A program made the position numbers and the translations under genes. The notes below the pieces were generated by a model. The model did not search any database. It saw nothing but the letters and a program-made list of their open reading frames with translations, and was not told where the DNA came from. From positions 310,001-374,000 of the forward strand of contig NZ_VSZO01000002.1 in assembly GCF_008312935.1 (NCBI RefSeq): a stretch of 64,000 nucleotides of DNA, in the 5' to 3' direction. The stretch is from Roseiconus lacunae. Its GTDB lineage: Bacteria > Planctomycetota > Planctomycetia > Pirellulales > Pirellulaceae. Positions 27,972-36,774 of the stretch are shown in pieces. Each line of letters begins with the position of its first letter. Position 1 is the stretch's first letter.

Positions 27972-30146
27972 ATGATGCCCCAAAACCGCACCACGCTCGC
28001 ATTGTTTTCGTCCGCCGCCGTGTTCCTGGGCGCATTGTTCCTGGGCGTTTTCGTCCCCGTTGATCGATGCGATGCCGCCGGCGACAGCAAGTATGCCCAT
28101 CACGATGGCAATGCCCGTTTCCTGCACCATATCCATCTTTACGACGCAAGCAACAAACGCATCGACCCCGATTCGACGACGCCCTATTCAAGCGTCAACA
28201 CGTGTGGGCGCTGCCATGACTACGATACGATCTCACACGGTTGGCACTTCAATGCGTTCATGGCCGACACGGCCGACGGTCGCGAGGGTGAACCGTGGAT
28301 CTGGACAGATGCTCGTACCGGAACCCAACTTCCACTTTCCTATCGCGACGGAAAGCAGAGCTTTGACCCAAGAAAACTTGGAATCGATCGCTGGTCAATG
28401 GTCAAGCAATTCGGGGGACGCCTTCCCGGCGGCCCCATCGGGGCACCTCCTGAACCCATCACGCCTGACGAAGCGGCACCGGATGAAGCGAACGCAGCAT
28501 CAAACGAAGGCCAGTCAGGGGCTCCCGAATCACCGTCGCGTTGGGGCTTGACCGGATCGCTCGAAATCGATTGCTTGGCCTGCCATGGCGTCTCTGGGTC
28601 GTATGACTTTAACCAGCGGCGAGAGCAAATCGCGAAAGAAAACTTCGCCTGGGCGGCGACCGCGGCACTCCGCATCGCCGAAATCAAAGGCGACGTGTCT
28701 CGAATTAAAGACGGATCCGATCCGAACGACGAAGCGACGCAAAAGCGAATGCCGCAAGTGACCTACGATGCGCGGCGATTTGCGACCGACGGAACCGTGT
28801 TCATTGATCTGATCCGACAACCTGAAAATAACGCTTGCTATCAGTGCCATAGCCAACGAACTGTCAACCTTGCAACGCCCAATGACGCTGCCGGCCACGG
28901 TGACGATTTTGGCATCCAAGCTCGCTGGCCCCACGATCAAGACGTTCACTTGCGTGGCGGAATGAATTGCGTCGATTGCCATCGCAACGGAATCGACCAT
29001 CACATCGTTCGCGGCTTCCCCGGCGAGGACCATCCCAGCGGCAAATCGATGGTGACGCTCTCGTGTGCGGGTTGTCACTTGGGAACCGAGTTTGCCACCA
29101 GTCACCTCGGCACCGAGGACGAACATGCGAAAGACGAACGACACGACGAATTCTCCACCGAAGATCTCGCCGGACGCTTGGGGTCGCCGCTACCCGGACA
29201 CGCGGGACTGCCCGCATTGCACTTTGAAAAACTCTCCTGCACCGCATGCCACGCGGGCCCCATCCCACGTGACGAAGCGCTCGGCATGATGACTTCGCTG
29301 GCGCATTCACTGGGCGAAAAAGCACATCGTAGCGGCGAAGAACTCCCACGAATTCAAGGCCCGGTTTATGCCAAAGCAAACGACGGGCGAATCTATCCCC
29401 ACCGCGTAATGTGGCCGGCCTACTGGGCAACCATCGAAGGCAGCAAGATCCAACCGATCGATCCCAATAAGCTATACGACATCACACGTCGCTCGTTGCG
29501 AGTCCGGAACAGCTTTGCCGAGGACATCCTGGAACCCAAATTGAAAAGCTCCGAATTGAAGGAACTGCTGGGCGAGGATCGCTACCGAACCAAAGAAGAC
29601 GAGTGGACCGCCGAAGAAGCGGCAAACGTTTCCGCTGCGGTCCGCGAAGCCGGCCAAGCCTTGTTTGCCGAAAAGGTCTGGGCGTCACTTCGCGAAATCG
29701 AAAAAGAAACCGGCGCGGCGCAAGCGGTTTATGTTTCTGCCGGTTTCGTATACGCCGCCACAGACGAAGAAAACACACTAGAGAAAATCGAGATCGAAGA
29801 CACCGATGCGATCGATATGATCCAGTGGCCGATCGCCCACAATGTCCGACCGGCCGGATGGGCACTCGGCGCGAAGGGCTGCGTCGAATGCCACCAAGAC
29901 GACGGAAAGCTATTTGCGGGCACCGTCACGCCGCTCGGCCCCGGCCCCGACGCGGGATCGCCGATCACGATGGCATCACTGCAAGGCATCGACGCGAACC
30001 AACGATTGACATGGAATCAATTGTTTCAAAATCGGTCCAGCTTTAAGTACATCATCGCGGGATCAGTTCTGCTGCTCGCCGTTGCGGTCTTGCTAACCGC
30101 AGGAATCCTGCTCGGTCGTCTGGGAGTGAAAACGACTACGTCTTAG
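27972..30146 (+). CDS. Membrane-anchored seven-heme c-type cytochrome
   Basis: 724-aa protein starting at ATG 27972 (a second ATG follows at once). It has an N-terminal signal/anchor helix, a large extracytoplasmic domain and a C-terminal membrane helix (SFKYIIAGSVLLLAVAVLL). Seven CxxCH heme sites are present in order: CGRCH, CLACH, CYQCH, CVDCH, CAGCH, CTACH and CVECH. A Pro/Glu/Ala-rich linker lies around residues 160-185. Such proteins transfer electrons or act as oxidoreductases in the periplasm. The partners are not in the window and I cannot place it in a named multiheme family. Confidence 0.9.
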   Translation: MMPQNRTTLALFSSAAVFLGALFLGVFVPVDRCDAAGDSKYAHHDGNARFLHHIHLYDASNKRIDPDSTTPYSSVNTCGRCHDYDTISHGWHFNAFMADTADGREGEPWIWTDARTGTQLPLSYRDGKQSFDPRKLGIDRWSMVKQFGGRLPGGPIGAPPEPITPDEAAPDEANAASNEGQSGAPESPSRWGLTGSLEIDCLACHGVSGSYDFNQRREQIAKENFAWAATAALRIAEIKGDVSRIKDGSDPNDEATQKRMPQVTYDARRFATDGTVFIDLIRQPENNACYQCHSQRTVNLATPNDAAGHGDDFGIQARWPHDQDVHLRGGMNCVDCHRNGIDHHIVRGFPGEDHPSGKSMVTLSCAGCHLGTEFATSHLGTEDEHAKDERHDEFSTEDLAGRLGSPLPGHAGLPALHFEKLSCTACHAGPIPRDEALGMMTSLAHSLGEKAHRSGEELPRIQGPVYAKANDGRIYPHRVMWPAYWATIEGSKIQPIDPNKLYDITRRSLRVRNSFAEDILEPKLKSSELKELLGEDRYRTKEDEWTAEEAANVSAAVREAGQALFAEKVWASLREIEKETGAAQAVYVSAGFVYAATDEENTLEKIEIEDTDAIDMIQWPIAHNVRPAGWALGAKGCVECHQDDGKLFAGTVTPLGPGPDAGSPITMASLQGIDANQRLTWNQLFQNRSSFKYIIAGSVLLLAVAVLLTAGILLGRLGVKTTTS

Positions 30147-30199
30147 AAGCGATCGCTTCGTAGAAGAAACTGCTCCGTGAGGTAAAACGACTTGGTAAG
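30147..30199. other. Convergent spacer with palindrome
   Basis: A perfect 14-bp palindrome (GAAGCGATCGCTTC, 30146-30159) begins at the last base of the cytochrome stop codon, flanked by CTACG and CGTAG at similar distances. It may be a weak terminator or a protein-binding site; no T run follows. Confidence 0.4.
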
Positions 30200-31717
30200 T
30201 TACTTCATCGCATCCTGAGGAACGATTTTCTTTTCTTGCCAGTAAAATCCGTCGCCGCGTTTTTCCAAAATGCGGTGAGCACTGCCCGGTGCAAGGGGCG
30301 CTTCATCGTCCGGCAAGAACGATGACAATCGTTTGACCGCCGCTTTTTGCTCGTCCGTCAACACTCCGTCATCGATCAGATTGTTGTGCTCAAGTGGGTC
30401 AATCGATACGTCGTACAACTCCTGTTCCCCATCGGCGTACACAATGTATCGCCACCGCGTATCGCAGACCGAGTGGTTACCAGCGTTGTGAGTACAAATG
30501 GCGGGACGCTGACGCGTGGCTTGCGTATCGACCAACTGCGGGACCAAGCTGAGACCTTCCTGATTCGAAGGGACGGGAATGCCAACTAGCTCTGCGAGAG
30601 TTGGATAAAGGTCTAACAATTCCGCCGGCTGACTGCACTTTTTCCCAGACGAACACTCGAGTTCCGTCAATCCTTCGGGGACTGAAATGATCAAAGGAAC
30701 CCGCGTTGAGTGTCGCCAGAGTGAATTCTTTCCAGAAATCGCTTTTTCACCTAAGTGATAACCGTGATCACTCCACAAAACGACAATTGTCGAATCTGCC
30801 AAACCATTCGACTCCAACGCATCAAGAATCCGCCCGACTTGGGAATCGACGAAACTGATCGAAGCAAGGTAGGAGCGCGTCAAGTTCTTAAGTTGGTTGT
30901 TTTCTTCTAACCAACTCGTCCGCGGTTCGGGTAAATACCAATGGATGTACCAGGATGATTCCGGGGTATCGTCCCGGTCACCCTGCAAAATCGGTGGACC
31001 GACCAGACTCTCTTCGGGATACATGTCGTACCACTGCTGCGTCACATAGCAGGGGACGTGCGGCAGGAAAAAGCCGACGGCGAGAAAGAACGGTTTGTCT
31101 GTTTGGCCGGCCAATTGCTCCAGTTGCTCAGTCGCCCAAGACGCGACTTCCCAGTCCCCTTTGTCCTCGTCGCGGTGAGGAAACGTTCCCCAGTCCATCA
31201 GCGGATTGTTGCCGCCGGGTGTCGGTCCGATCAGTTTCTGCTTTGGACGCGCGCCGACTTTTGCCGGCGGCCCCCAAACGTCGGCTTCTTTAGCCGCGTT
31301 CTTGCCACGACCGTTGCCGCCATGATGAATCTTCCCACCGATCAAAGTCTTGTAACCGTTGGACGCAAAGTGCTGAGGCATCGTCACGAGATCCTGCAGA
31401 TCATCGACGTTGCGAATCCAAGGCGCCAAACCATAAACACCGGTACTGGTTGGGCGGCGACCAGTCATGATTGAAGTTCGCGACGGATTACAAAGCGGAG
31501 CTTGGCAATGGGCGTTGGTGAACGTGACCCCACGGGCGGCGAGTCGAGCCATCGCCGGGGTTTTCACCTGTGGGTGACCACCAAGAGGTTCGACCCAGTC
31601 GTTCAAATCGTCGATCGCGATCATCAAAACATTGGGAGGTCGATCATCCGCACGAGTGATCGCGGAGGCGAATACCCCGGCGAACAGGATGAGGGCAAGT
31701 CGAATGGCTCGGTGCAT
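30200..31717 (-). CDS. Secreted sulfatase (iduronate-2-sulfatase-like)
   Basis: Formylglycine-dependent sulfate ester hydrolase (505 aa). ATG 31717 begins a signal peptide (MHRAIRLALILFAGVFA). The sulfatase signature CNPSR holds Cys76, the residue matured to formylglycine, followed by TSIMTGRRP; metal ligands appear as AIDDLND and WSDHGYH, and KNSLWRHSTRVP supplies the conserved Lys/His. The LNDWVEPLGGHPQVKTP block and KKCSQPAELLDLYPTL resemble the iduronate-2-sulfatase branch; the real substrate is likely a sulfated algal polysaccharide (inference). A cognate formylglycine-generating enzyme is not in the window. Confidence 0.93.
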   Translation of the reverse strand: MHRAIRLALILFAGVFASAITRADDRPPNVLMIAIDDLNDWVEPLGGHPQVKTPAMARLAARGVTFTNAHCQAPLCNPSRTSIMTGRRPTSTGVYGLAPWIRNVDDLQDLVTMPQHFASNGYKTLIGGKIHHGGNGRGKNAAKEADVWGPPAKVGARPKQKLIGPTPGGNNPLMDWGTFPHRDEDKGDWEVASWATEQLEQLAGQTDKPFFLAVGFFLPHVPCYVTQQWYDMYPEESLVGPPILQGDRDDTPESSWYIHWYLPEPRTSWLEENNQLKNLTRSYLASISFVDSQVGRILDALESNGLADSTIVVLWSDHGYHLGEKAISGKNSLWRHSTRVPLIISVPEGLTELECSSGKKCSQPAELLDLYPTLAELVGIPVPSNQEGLSLVPQLVDTQATRQRPAICTHNAGNHSVCDTRWRYIVYADGEQELYDVSIDPLEHNNLIDDGVLTDEQKAAVKRLSSFLPDDEAPLAPGSAHRILEKRGDGFYWQEKKIVPQDAMK

Positions 31718-31854
31718 CGGTTGAGGCCTATGGAAGGTTTCAATGGGGTGGGGAAGTCGAAGATGGCGGGTTATTGTACAACGAACGCACAGCAACGATC
31801 GCGACGTTCGCTTTCCGTTTGACCTCTATCCTGACAACAACGGCGATTGACAAC

Positions 31855-32667
31855 GTGCCCCAATTGATCCAGCTTCGTGATGTCACCGTGCGACGCGAAC
31901 AAACGATTATCTTGGATCGGCTTTCAACGACGATTCCAAAGTCACGACACACGGCTGTCTTAGGTCCCAACGGTTCAGGAAAATCGTCGTTGCTGAAGCT
32001 ACTGACCCGCGATTTTTATCCGTCAGTTGAGACGGACGGTCATCAGGGCGAGGTCAAAATTTTGGGCCGGAGCGATTGGGAGGTGTCTGACCTGCGGCGG
32101 TCGATGGGTATCGTTACGCCGGCGCTGGACAGTGAGTTTTCGCACGGGCGAACGGGACGGATGACAGTCAGCGAAGCAGTCGCGAGTGGCTTCACGGCGA
32201 CAAGATTGAAAGAGTTCGGACCGAACATCACCGGCGAAGTCGCCGACGCGGTTGATCAAGCGATCAAGACCGTCGGAATGACATCGCTGGCAAGCAAACC
32301 TGTGGGACGTCTTTCGACCGGTGAGCGACGACGTACCATGATCGCCCGAGCCATCGTTCATCGCCCACCAATCTTTGTGTTGGACGAACCCACCGGCGGC
32401 TTGGACATGACGGCCAAAGCAAAGTTTCTCGAAATCATCGATTCCCTTGCCAACCAATCCGCGATCACGATGGTGCTGGTAACACACCATCTCGACGAAG
32501 TTCCTCCCCCGATGAATCACGTCGTTCTACTCGACCGTGGACGAATAGATTTCGACGGTAATAAACAAGACGGATTATCCGGCGATCGAATCAGCCGCCT
32601 GTTCAACATTCCTGTTTCGGTCTCCCGTGGCAACGATGGCTGGTACGAAGCTCGCATCAAAGGCTGA
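31855..32667 (+). CDS. ABC transporter ATP-binding protein
   Basis: Single nucleotide-binding domain (270 aa from GTG 31855). Walker A GPNGSGKSS at about residues 37-45, signature LSTGERRR, Walker B IFVLDEPTGGLD and the switch His in LVTHH are intact. The frame is open back to TTG 31774 but that extension is not family-like. No permease or binding protein lies beside it, so it could act with distant partners or, like ModF/YfmF-type orphan ATPases, alone. Export versus import cannot be told. Confidence 0.88.
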   Translation: MPQLIQLRDVTVRREQTIILDRLSTTIPKSRHTAVLGPNGSGKSSLLKLLTRDFYPSVETDGHQGEVKILGRSDWEVSDLRRSMGIVTPALDSEFSHGRTGRMTVSEAVASGFTATRLKEFGPNITGEVADAVDQAIKTVGMTSLASKPVGRLSTGERRRTMIARAIVHRPPIFVLDEPTGGLDMTAKAKFLEIIDSLANQSAITMVLVTHHLDEVPPPMNHVVLLDRGRIDFDGNKQDGLSGDRISRLFNIPVSVSRGNDGWYEARIKG

Positions 32668-32778
32668 CGTCGGCCTTAAAGCCCGTTCCTAAATCATCCT
32701 CGCTTCGGGCGAGTGATATCGCGAATCTAACGCACTGTTTTTACGCCCACCTTATTCACCGATCGCAACTGAATTTAG

Positions 32779-33549
32779 ATGAAACTCGTTTCCTGGAATG
32801 TCAACGGAATCCGTGCAGCGATGGACAAGGGGCTCCGTGATTTTGTCGAACAAAATCAACCGGACGTATTGTGCTTGCAAGAAACCAAAGCGTCACCTGA
32901 CCAGGTCAACACCGAATGGGCTTCTGAACTCGGCTATCACCTTTACTGGAACTCGGCCATCAAAAAAGGCTATAGCGGGACATCGATCTGGTCGAAGTCC
33001 GCCCCGACGAAAGTCACAGCGGGAATTGGTGACGACAATCACGACTCGGAAGGACGCGTGTTGACGGCGACCTACCCCAGTTTCCACTTGGTCAACGTCT
33101 ACACGCCAAACGCGCAACGCGGGCTAACGCGATTGCCGTATCGACAACAGTGGGACGCTGTTTTTCTGGACTACGTCAAGAAACTCAATCGCCGGAAGCC
33201 CGTGATTTTCTGCGGCGACGTGAACTGCGCCCACAAGGAAATCGACTTGGCAAATCCGAAATCTAACCGAAAAAACGCAGGGTTCACCGAAGAAGAACGT
33301 GCGGGACTGGACAACGTCTGCGATGCCGGCTTCGTCGATTCATTCCGGCATTTTGACCAGTCGCCTGGCAAGTACACCTGGTGGACGTATCGCTCGGATG
33401 CGCGATCACGGAACATTGGCTGGCGATTGGACTACTTTTGGGTCGCCAAACGACTGATGAAAAACGTCGTCTCGTCTGACATCCGCGCCGAAATCCTCGG
33501 TTCGGATCACTGCCCGGTTGAATTGGTGCTGGAGACCGAGCAGGCGTAA
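32779..33549 (+). CDS. xth: Exodeoxyribonuclease III
   Basis: AP endonuclease / 3'-5' exonuclease (256 aa) of base-excision repair. Start MKLVSWNVNGIRAA, metal-binding Glu35 in LQETK, the catalytic DxN in CGDVNCAHKEID, and the GSDHCPV end motif are all intact. It stands alone and ends before a perfect hairpin shared with the convergent PpiD-like gene. Confidence 0.96.
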   Translation: MKLVSWNVNGIRAAMDKGLRDFVEQNQPDVLCLQETKASPDQVNTEWASELGYHLYWNSAIKKGYSGTSIWSKSAPTKVTAGIGDDNHDSEGRVLTATYPSFHLVNVYTPNAQRGLTRLPYRQQWDAVFLDYVKKLNRRKPVIFCGDVNCAHKEIDLANPKSNRKNAGFTEEERAGLDNVCDAGFVDSFRHFDQSPGKYTWWTYRSDARSRNIGWRLDYFWVAKRLMKNVVSSDIRAEILGSDHCPVELVLETEQA

Positions 33550-33736
33550 GTCCGAAACACAAGAACGCTCCTTGCTGACGGACAGTGTCTTAGAAAAAAG
33601 AACGAAGGCGCTCGCCGCAATTGCAGCGATTCGCTTCGACGGTCAGACCAAGCGAATGACGTTCACGTTGACTGAGACGTGATTACGAAGTCGACGCCCG
33701 CTGCCCCCATACCGGAATTCCGCCGGCCAACGAAAA

Positions 33737-33765
33737 CAGGGGACCGTCTTCACGACGGTCCCCTG
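33737..33765. terminator. Perfect 12-bp hairpin between convergent genes
   Basis: CAGGGGACCGTC (33737-33748) and its exact complement (33754-33765) enclose a 5-nt loop. It is A-rich on the left and has a short T-rich tract 6 nt to the right. Position between xth and the PpiD-like gene suggests a two-way terminator, although neither T run is long. Confidence 0.7.
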
Positions 33766-33806
33766 CGATTGTCTTTACGTTCACGATCTAGCTAGCGATC
33801 GAACGC

Positions 33807-36362
33807 CTAAAACCCTTCGGGCTGATAACGAATGAATCCGGTTTCTTCGTCAATCGTGTCGTAGAAACCTTGTTGGATTTCGGTTGCTTCTTCGCTGGGC
33901 ATGAACATTGCCATCGTCCGCTGGCCCGGCTGCTTAAAGATTGCCTGCAGATCTTTCGACGTTGGCAACAAGCTTTGACGCTGGACAACGTAGTAAACAC
34001 GTTCGGGCTGATTGGCCGACACCACGGCTTCGTCATCCTCAGCCGTGAACACCGCCTTCATAAAATCAGGACCAACCGAATCGAGTTCGGGCACATTGCC
34101 AATCGAGAACTGACCGAAGCCGACCATGTTGTACCAGCTGAAAGGCCCGACTTCCTGGTAGAAGTTATCTTGGCGGTCTTCGGGGACCAAGTCTTCTAGT
34201 TTCGCACCTTCACTGATTTGCTTGGCGATCGCTTTCGCTTCTTGCTCGGCCAGAACGCGGGCCTCCTTGATGCGGATCGCTTGCACAACTTCGTCACGAA
34301 TGTCGTCAAGCTCCGGCGTGTAAGCTTCGGTCTCGTCGGTTTTCCAAGTCAGATAGTGCCGCTCGGCACCAAGATCGACCGTGTCGATGGGGCGGAACTT
34401 CGGCTGCTTGATCACTTGCTCTCCCAAGCCGAACATCATCACCGCGAACGGAATCGCTTGGCGGGTCAGTGCGGTGGATTCGTCGACAGAATCGTTGATC
34501 GGCTCATTTTCGAGCGACACGATGGTGTGGGGTCCGATCTGACGGTGGGTCAAACCGAGGTCCTTCGCGAGCGCCTCCAAATTCGGGCGCGGCGGAGGCT
34601 CCGCGGATTCGTCGCCATCGGTCAACGCACGCTGACTGAAGTACTTCTTCATCACGACGCGGGCCTTGGCGAGTGCCTCATCGCGGGCTTGGCGAGCCGG
34701 TTCCTCGACCATTGATTCGACGATCTGATCGCGTACGTCTTCAAAGGGCTGATAACGAGACTCCTCGGTCGCCGGTGCGTCCGCTTCCTCCGCAGCTGGC
34801 TCGTCGGTGGTTTCTGACTCGGCCGCAGTCGCTTGGTCCGCCTCGGCAGGTGCTTGCTCGCCTTCGGTCGAAGCGTCCGCTTGCATCGCAACCAACTGAA
34901 CGGCACGTTCGCCGACGCGAGAGGCTTGGTCTTCCTCATCGACAGCTTCACCCTCGGCGGGCTGCTCATCGCTGGGGGCCTCTTCTTCGGCTGATTCCTC
35001 ACCAGTTTCGGGTTTCTCTGAAGCATTGTCTTCGGTCTCTTCCGCAGACGTTTCTTCGGAGTCAGCTTCTGCCTTACCTTCGCCTTCGGCTGTCTCGTTC
35101 GCCGGTTGTTCGTCGAGCTTGCTTGCCGCTTCGATCTCGCTTGCGAAAGATTCGACCTGCATCGCTCGCTTTTGAGCGGCCTCTTCAGCAGCTTTCTCTT
35201 CAGCAGCTTTCTCGTTCGCGGTGTCGTCGCCCTCCATCTCAGCCGTTTTTTCAGCTCCGGCAGGTTTTTCTTCTGGGGCAGGCGTTTCATCGGACGTCTT
35301 CTCCGAAGCGTCCCCTGATTTCATTTCGGGCTCCGCCGCCGGCGTGTCCGATTCGGGTTGGTCACCGGTGGGTTGCCCCTCGCTTGGCTCCGTTGTGGCG
35401 GGTTCTGTGACGCTTGGCTCGGTGATCACATCGTCGGGCAAGACAAACGCGCCGCCGGCTTTACGGCGATCGTACTCCGCACGAATTTCTTCTTCGGTCA
35501 GCTTTTCTGCTGCGGCGTCGCGGAACGACTGCAGATCGGCGAGCAGGTATTCGAAGCTAGCCGATTCGCGACGGCGGAAGCCTGGCTCGGGCGATTGATT
35601 GTTTGGGAAACGATCTTTACCGGCTTCGTAAAGAGCCACGACGCTGGATTCGGACGGGTTCGCGTTTGTCTTGGGAACAAAATCGTTCACCAAGACACCG
35701 TACGCATTGATGGTCGCTTGCTGGTTCAGCTTAAGAAAGTTCGTCCAGTGATCCAGTGGCGACAGCAACGGCATCCCGCCGATGCTGACCGATGCGTTGG
35801 CGGCTTGGAAATAAAGTTGAGCGAGCAATTGCTTGCGGAGCATGTCCAGAAGCTGATACTCACCCATTTGGTTGTTCGTTTCGCTGCGAAGCAGAGCGTA
35901 GCGTTGGCGTTCGGTAATCAATCCGTTGGTGAATCGATCCAGCCAACTTCGGATCGAGGTATCGTCTAGCTCCAAGCCTTTTTGCTGGGCGAGGGTCGCA
36001 AACTGGAGGGTCCGGATCGACAGCTCGTCGCTGGGTGTCTGCTGGATACCGACCGATTGAATTTGCTGGGTTTGCGGATCGACAGTAAAAATCTCGGGCG
36101 TTCCGCCGCGGCTGATCGTCAACTGGGCCAGCTTTCGCAAATACTGGACGGTCGAGTAGTGGTTTCGTGTAAAGGCAGAGACTCGGCTGGCGTTCAGCGA
36201 CACGCCTTCGAATTCAGCCAACACCGGGTCAGTCATCCCCGGTCCGGAGCTTCGCATGTACTGAGAAACCGCCGGTAGCACGACGAAGGCAAACATGGCC
36301 AGCAGGATCAAGCCGGTCATCATGACCTTTTGATTGCGTCGAAACAGCTCCAGGGGATTCAT
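33807..36362 (-). CDS. PpiD/SurA-like peptidylprolyl isomerase with acidic insert
   Basis: 851-aa inner-membrane-anchored protein. The start MNPLELFRRNQKVMMTGLILL is a cytoplasmic tail plus one membrane helix, as in PpiD, followed by a SurA_N-like domain (ASRVSAFTRNHYSTVQYL). Residues about 311-535 are an extremely Glu/Ala/Pro/Thr-rich low-complexity insert. The C-terminal third (DVRDQIVESM..., LAEQEAKAIAKQISEG, GWF-like QEVGPFSW) resembles a rotamase/SurA C-terminal region. By family it helps fold exported proteins. The insert encodes no cysteines and is probably disordered. The isomerase active site is not certain. Confidence 0.85.
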   Translation of the reverse strand: MNPLELFRRNQKVMMTGLILLAMFAFVVLPAVSQYMRSSGPGMTDPVLAEFEGVSLNASRVSAFTRNHYSTVQYLRKLAQLTISRGGTPEIFTVDPQTQQIQSVGIQQTPSDELSIRTLQFATLAQQKGLELDDTSIRSWLDRFTNGLITERQRYALLRSETNNQMGEYQLLDMLRKQLLAQLYFQAANASVSIGGMPLLSPLDHWTNFLKLNQQATINAYGVLVNDFVPKTNANPSESSVVALYEAGKDRFPNNQSPEPGFRRRESASFEYLLADLQSFRDAAAEKLTEEEIRAEYDRRKAGGAFVLPDDVITEPSVTEPATTEPSEGQPTGDQPESDTPAAEPEMKSGDASEKTSDETPAPEEKPAGAEKTAEMEGDDTANEKAAEEKAAEEAAQKRAMQVESFASEIEAASKLDEQPANETAEGEGKAEADSEETSAEETEDNASEKPETGEESAEEEAPSDEQPAEGEAVDEEDQASRVGERAVQLVAMQADASTEGEQAPAEADQATAAESETTDEPAAEEADAPATEESRYQPFEDVRDQIVESMVEEPARQARDEALAKARVVMKKYFSQRALTDGDESAEPPPRPNLEALAKDLGLTHRQIGPHTIVSLENEPINDSVDESTALTRQAIPFAVMMFGLGEQVIKQPKFRPIDTVDLGAERHYLTWKTDETEAYTPELDDIRDEVVQAIRIKEARVLAEQEAKAIAKQISEGAKLEDLVPEDRQDNFYQEVGPFSWYNMVGFGQFSIGNVPELDSVGPDFMKAVFTAEDDEAVVSANQPERVYYVVQRQSLLPTSKDLQAIFKQPGQRTMAMFMPSEEATEIQQGFYDTIDEETGFIRYQPEGF

Positions 36363-36774
36363 AGCGGGGACTTTTTAGCAGTGAAAGGGAATCGAACCGG
36401 TCAAATGGAAGCGGAAAGCGTATCGCCGCGAGTTTTCAAGGGTCAAGCGGGAATTGGGCCAAACTCGCCCTTATCGTCACAGATCCACCGCTTTTGTAAA
36501 CGTTCCAGCTTCACCAGTCGCGGACAGTTTGTGATACTTGCCGACTTTCCAAACTTTTTCCAAGTCGGGGGTCAGAATTGCCGACGACTCGAAAAATCGC
36601 TTGTCTTTGTGAAAAACTCTCTGGTCGCGGACAGCCGACCGAGAGAATCTTATTCGGACAGAGCGGATTGACGAAGGTAGGTTACCCCCGCTACCACTAA
36701 ACCGACCGGTTCCGTTCTACCGTCCCTGAGCAGCATTCCTGCAACAGAGCCTTCCTGAGCAGAGCATCTTTTTA
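36363..36774. other. Divergent intergenic region, no gene seen
   Basis: 412 bp upstream of both the PpiD-like gene and topA. A short inverted pair, CCGACTT/AAGTCGG (about 36540-36567), is visible with a loose T-rich loop. Promoters of both genes should be here but no clear -35/-10 pair was recognised. Confidence 0.45.

Noticed and set aside
34652-35410. Overlapping open frames in other phases and strands
   Set aside because: By-products of the acidic low-complexity insert of the PpiD-like gene; highly skewed composition.
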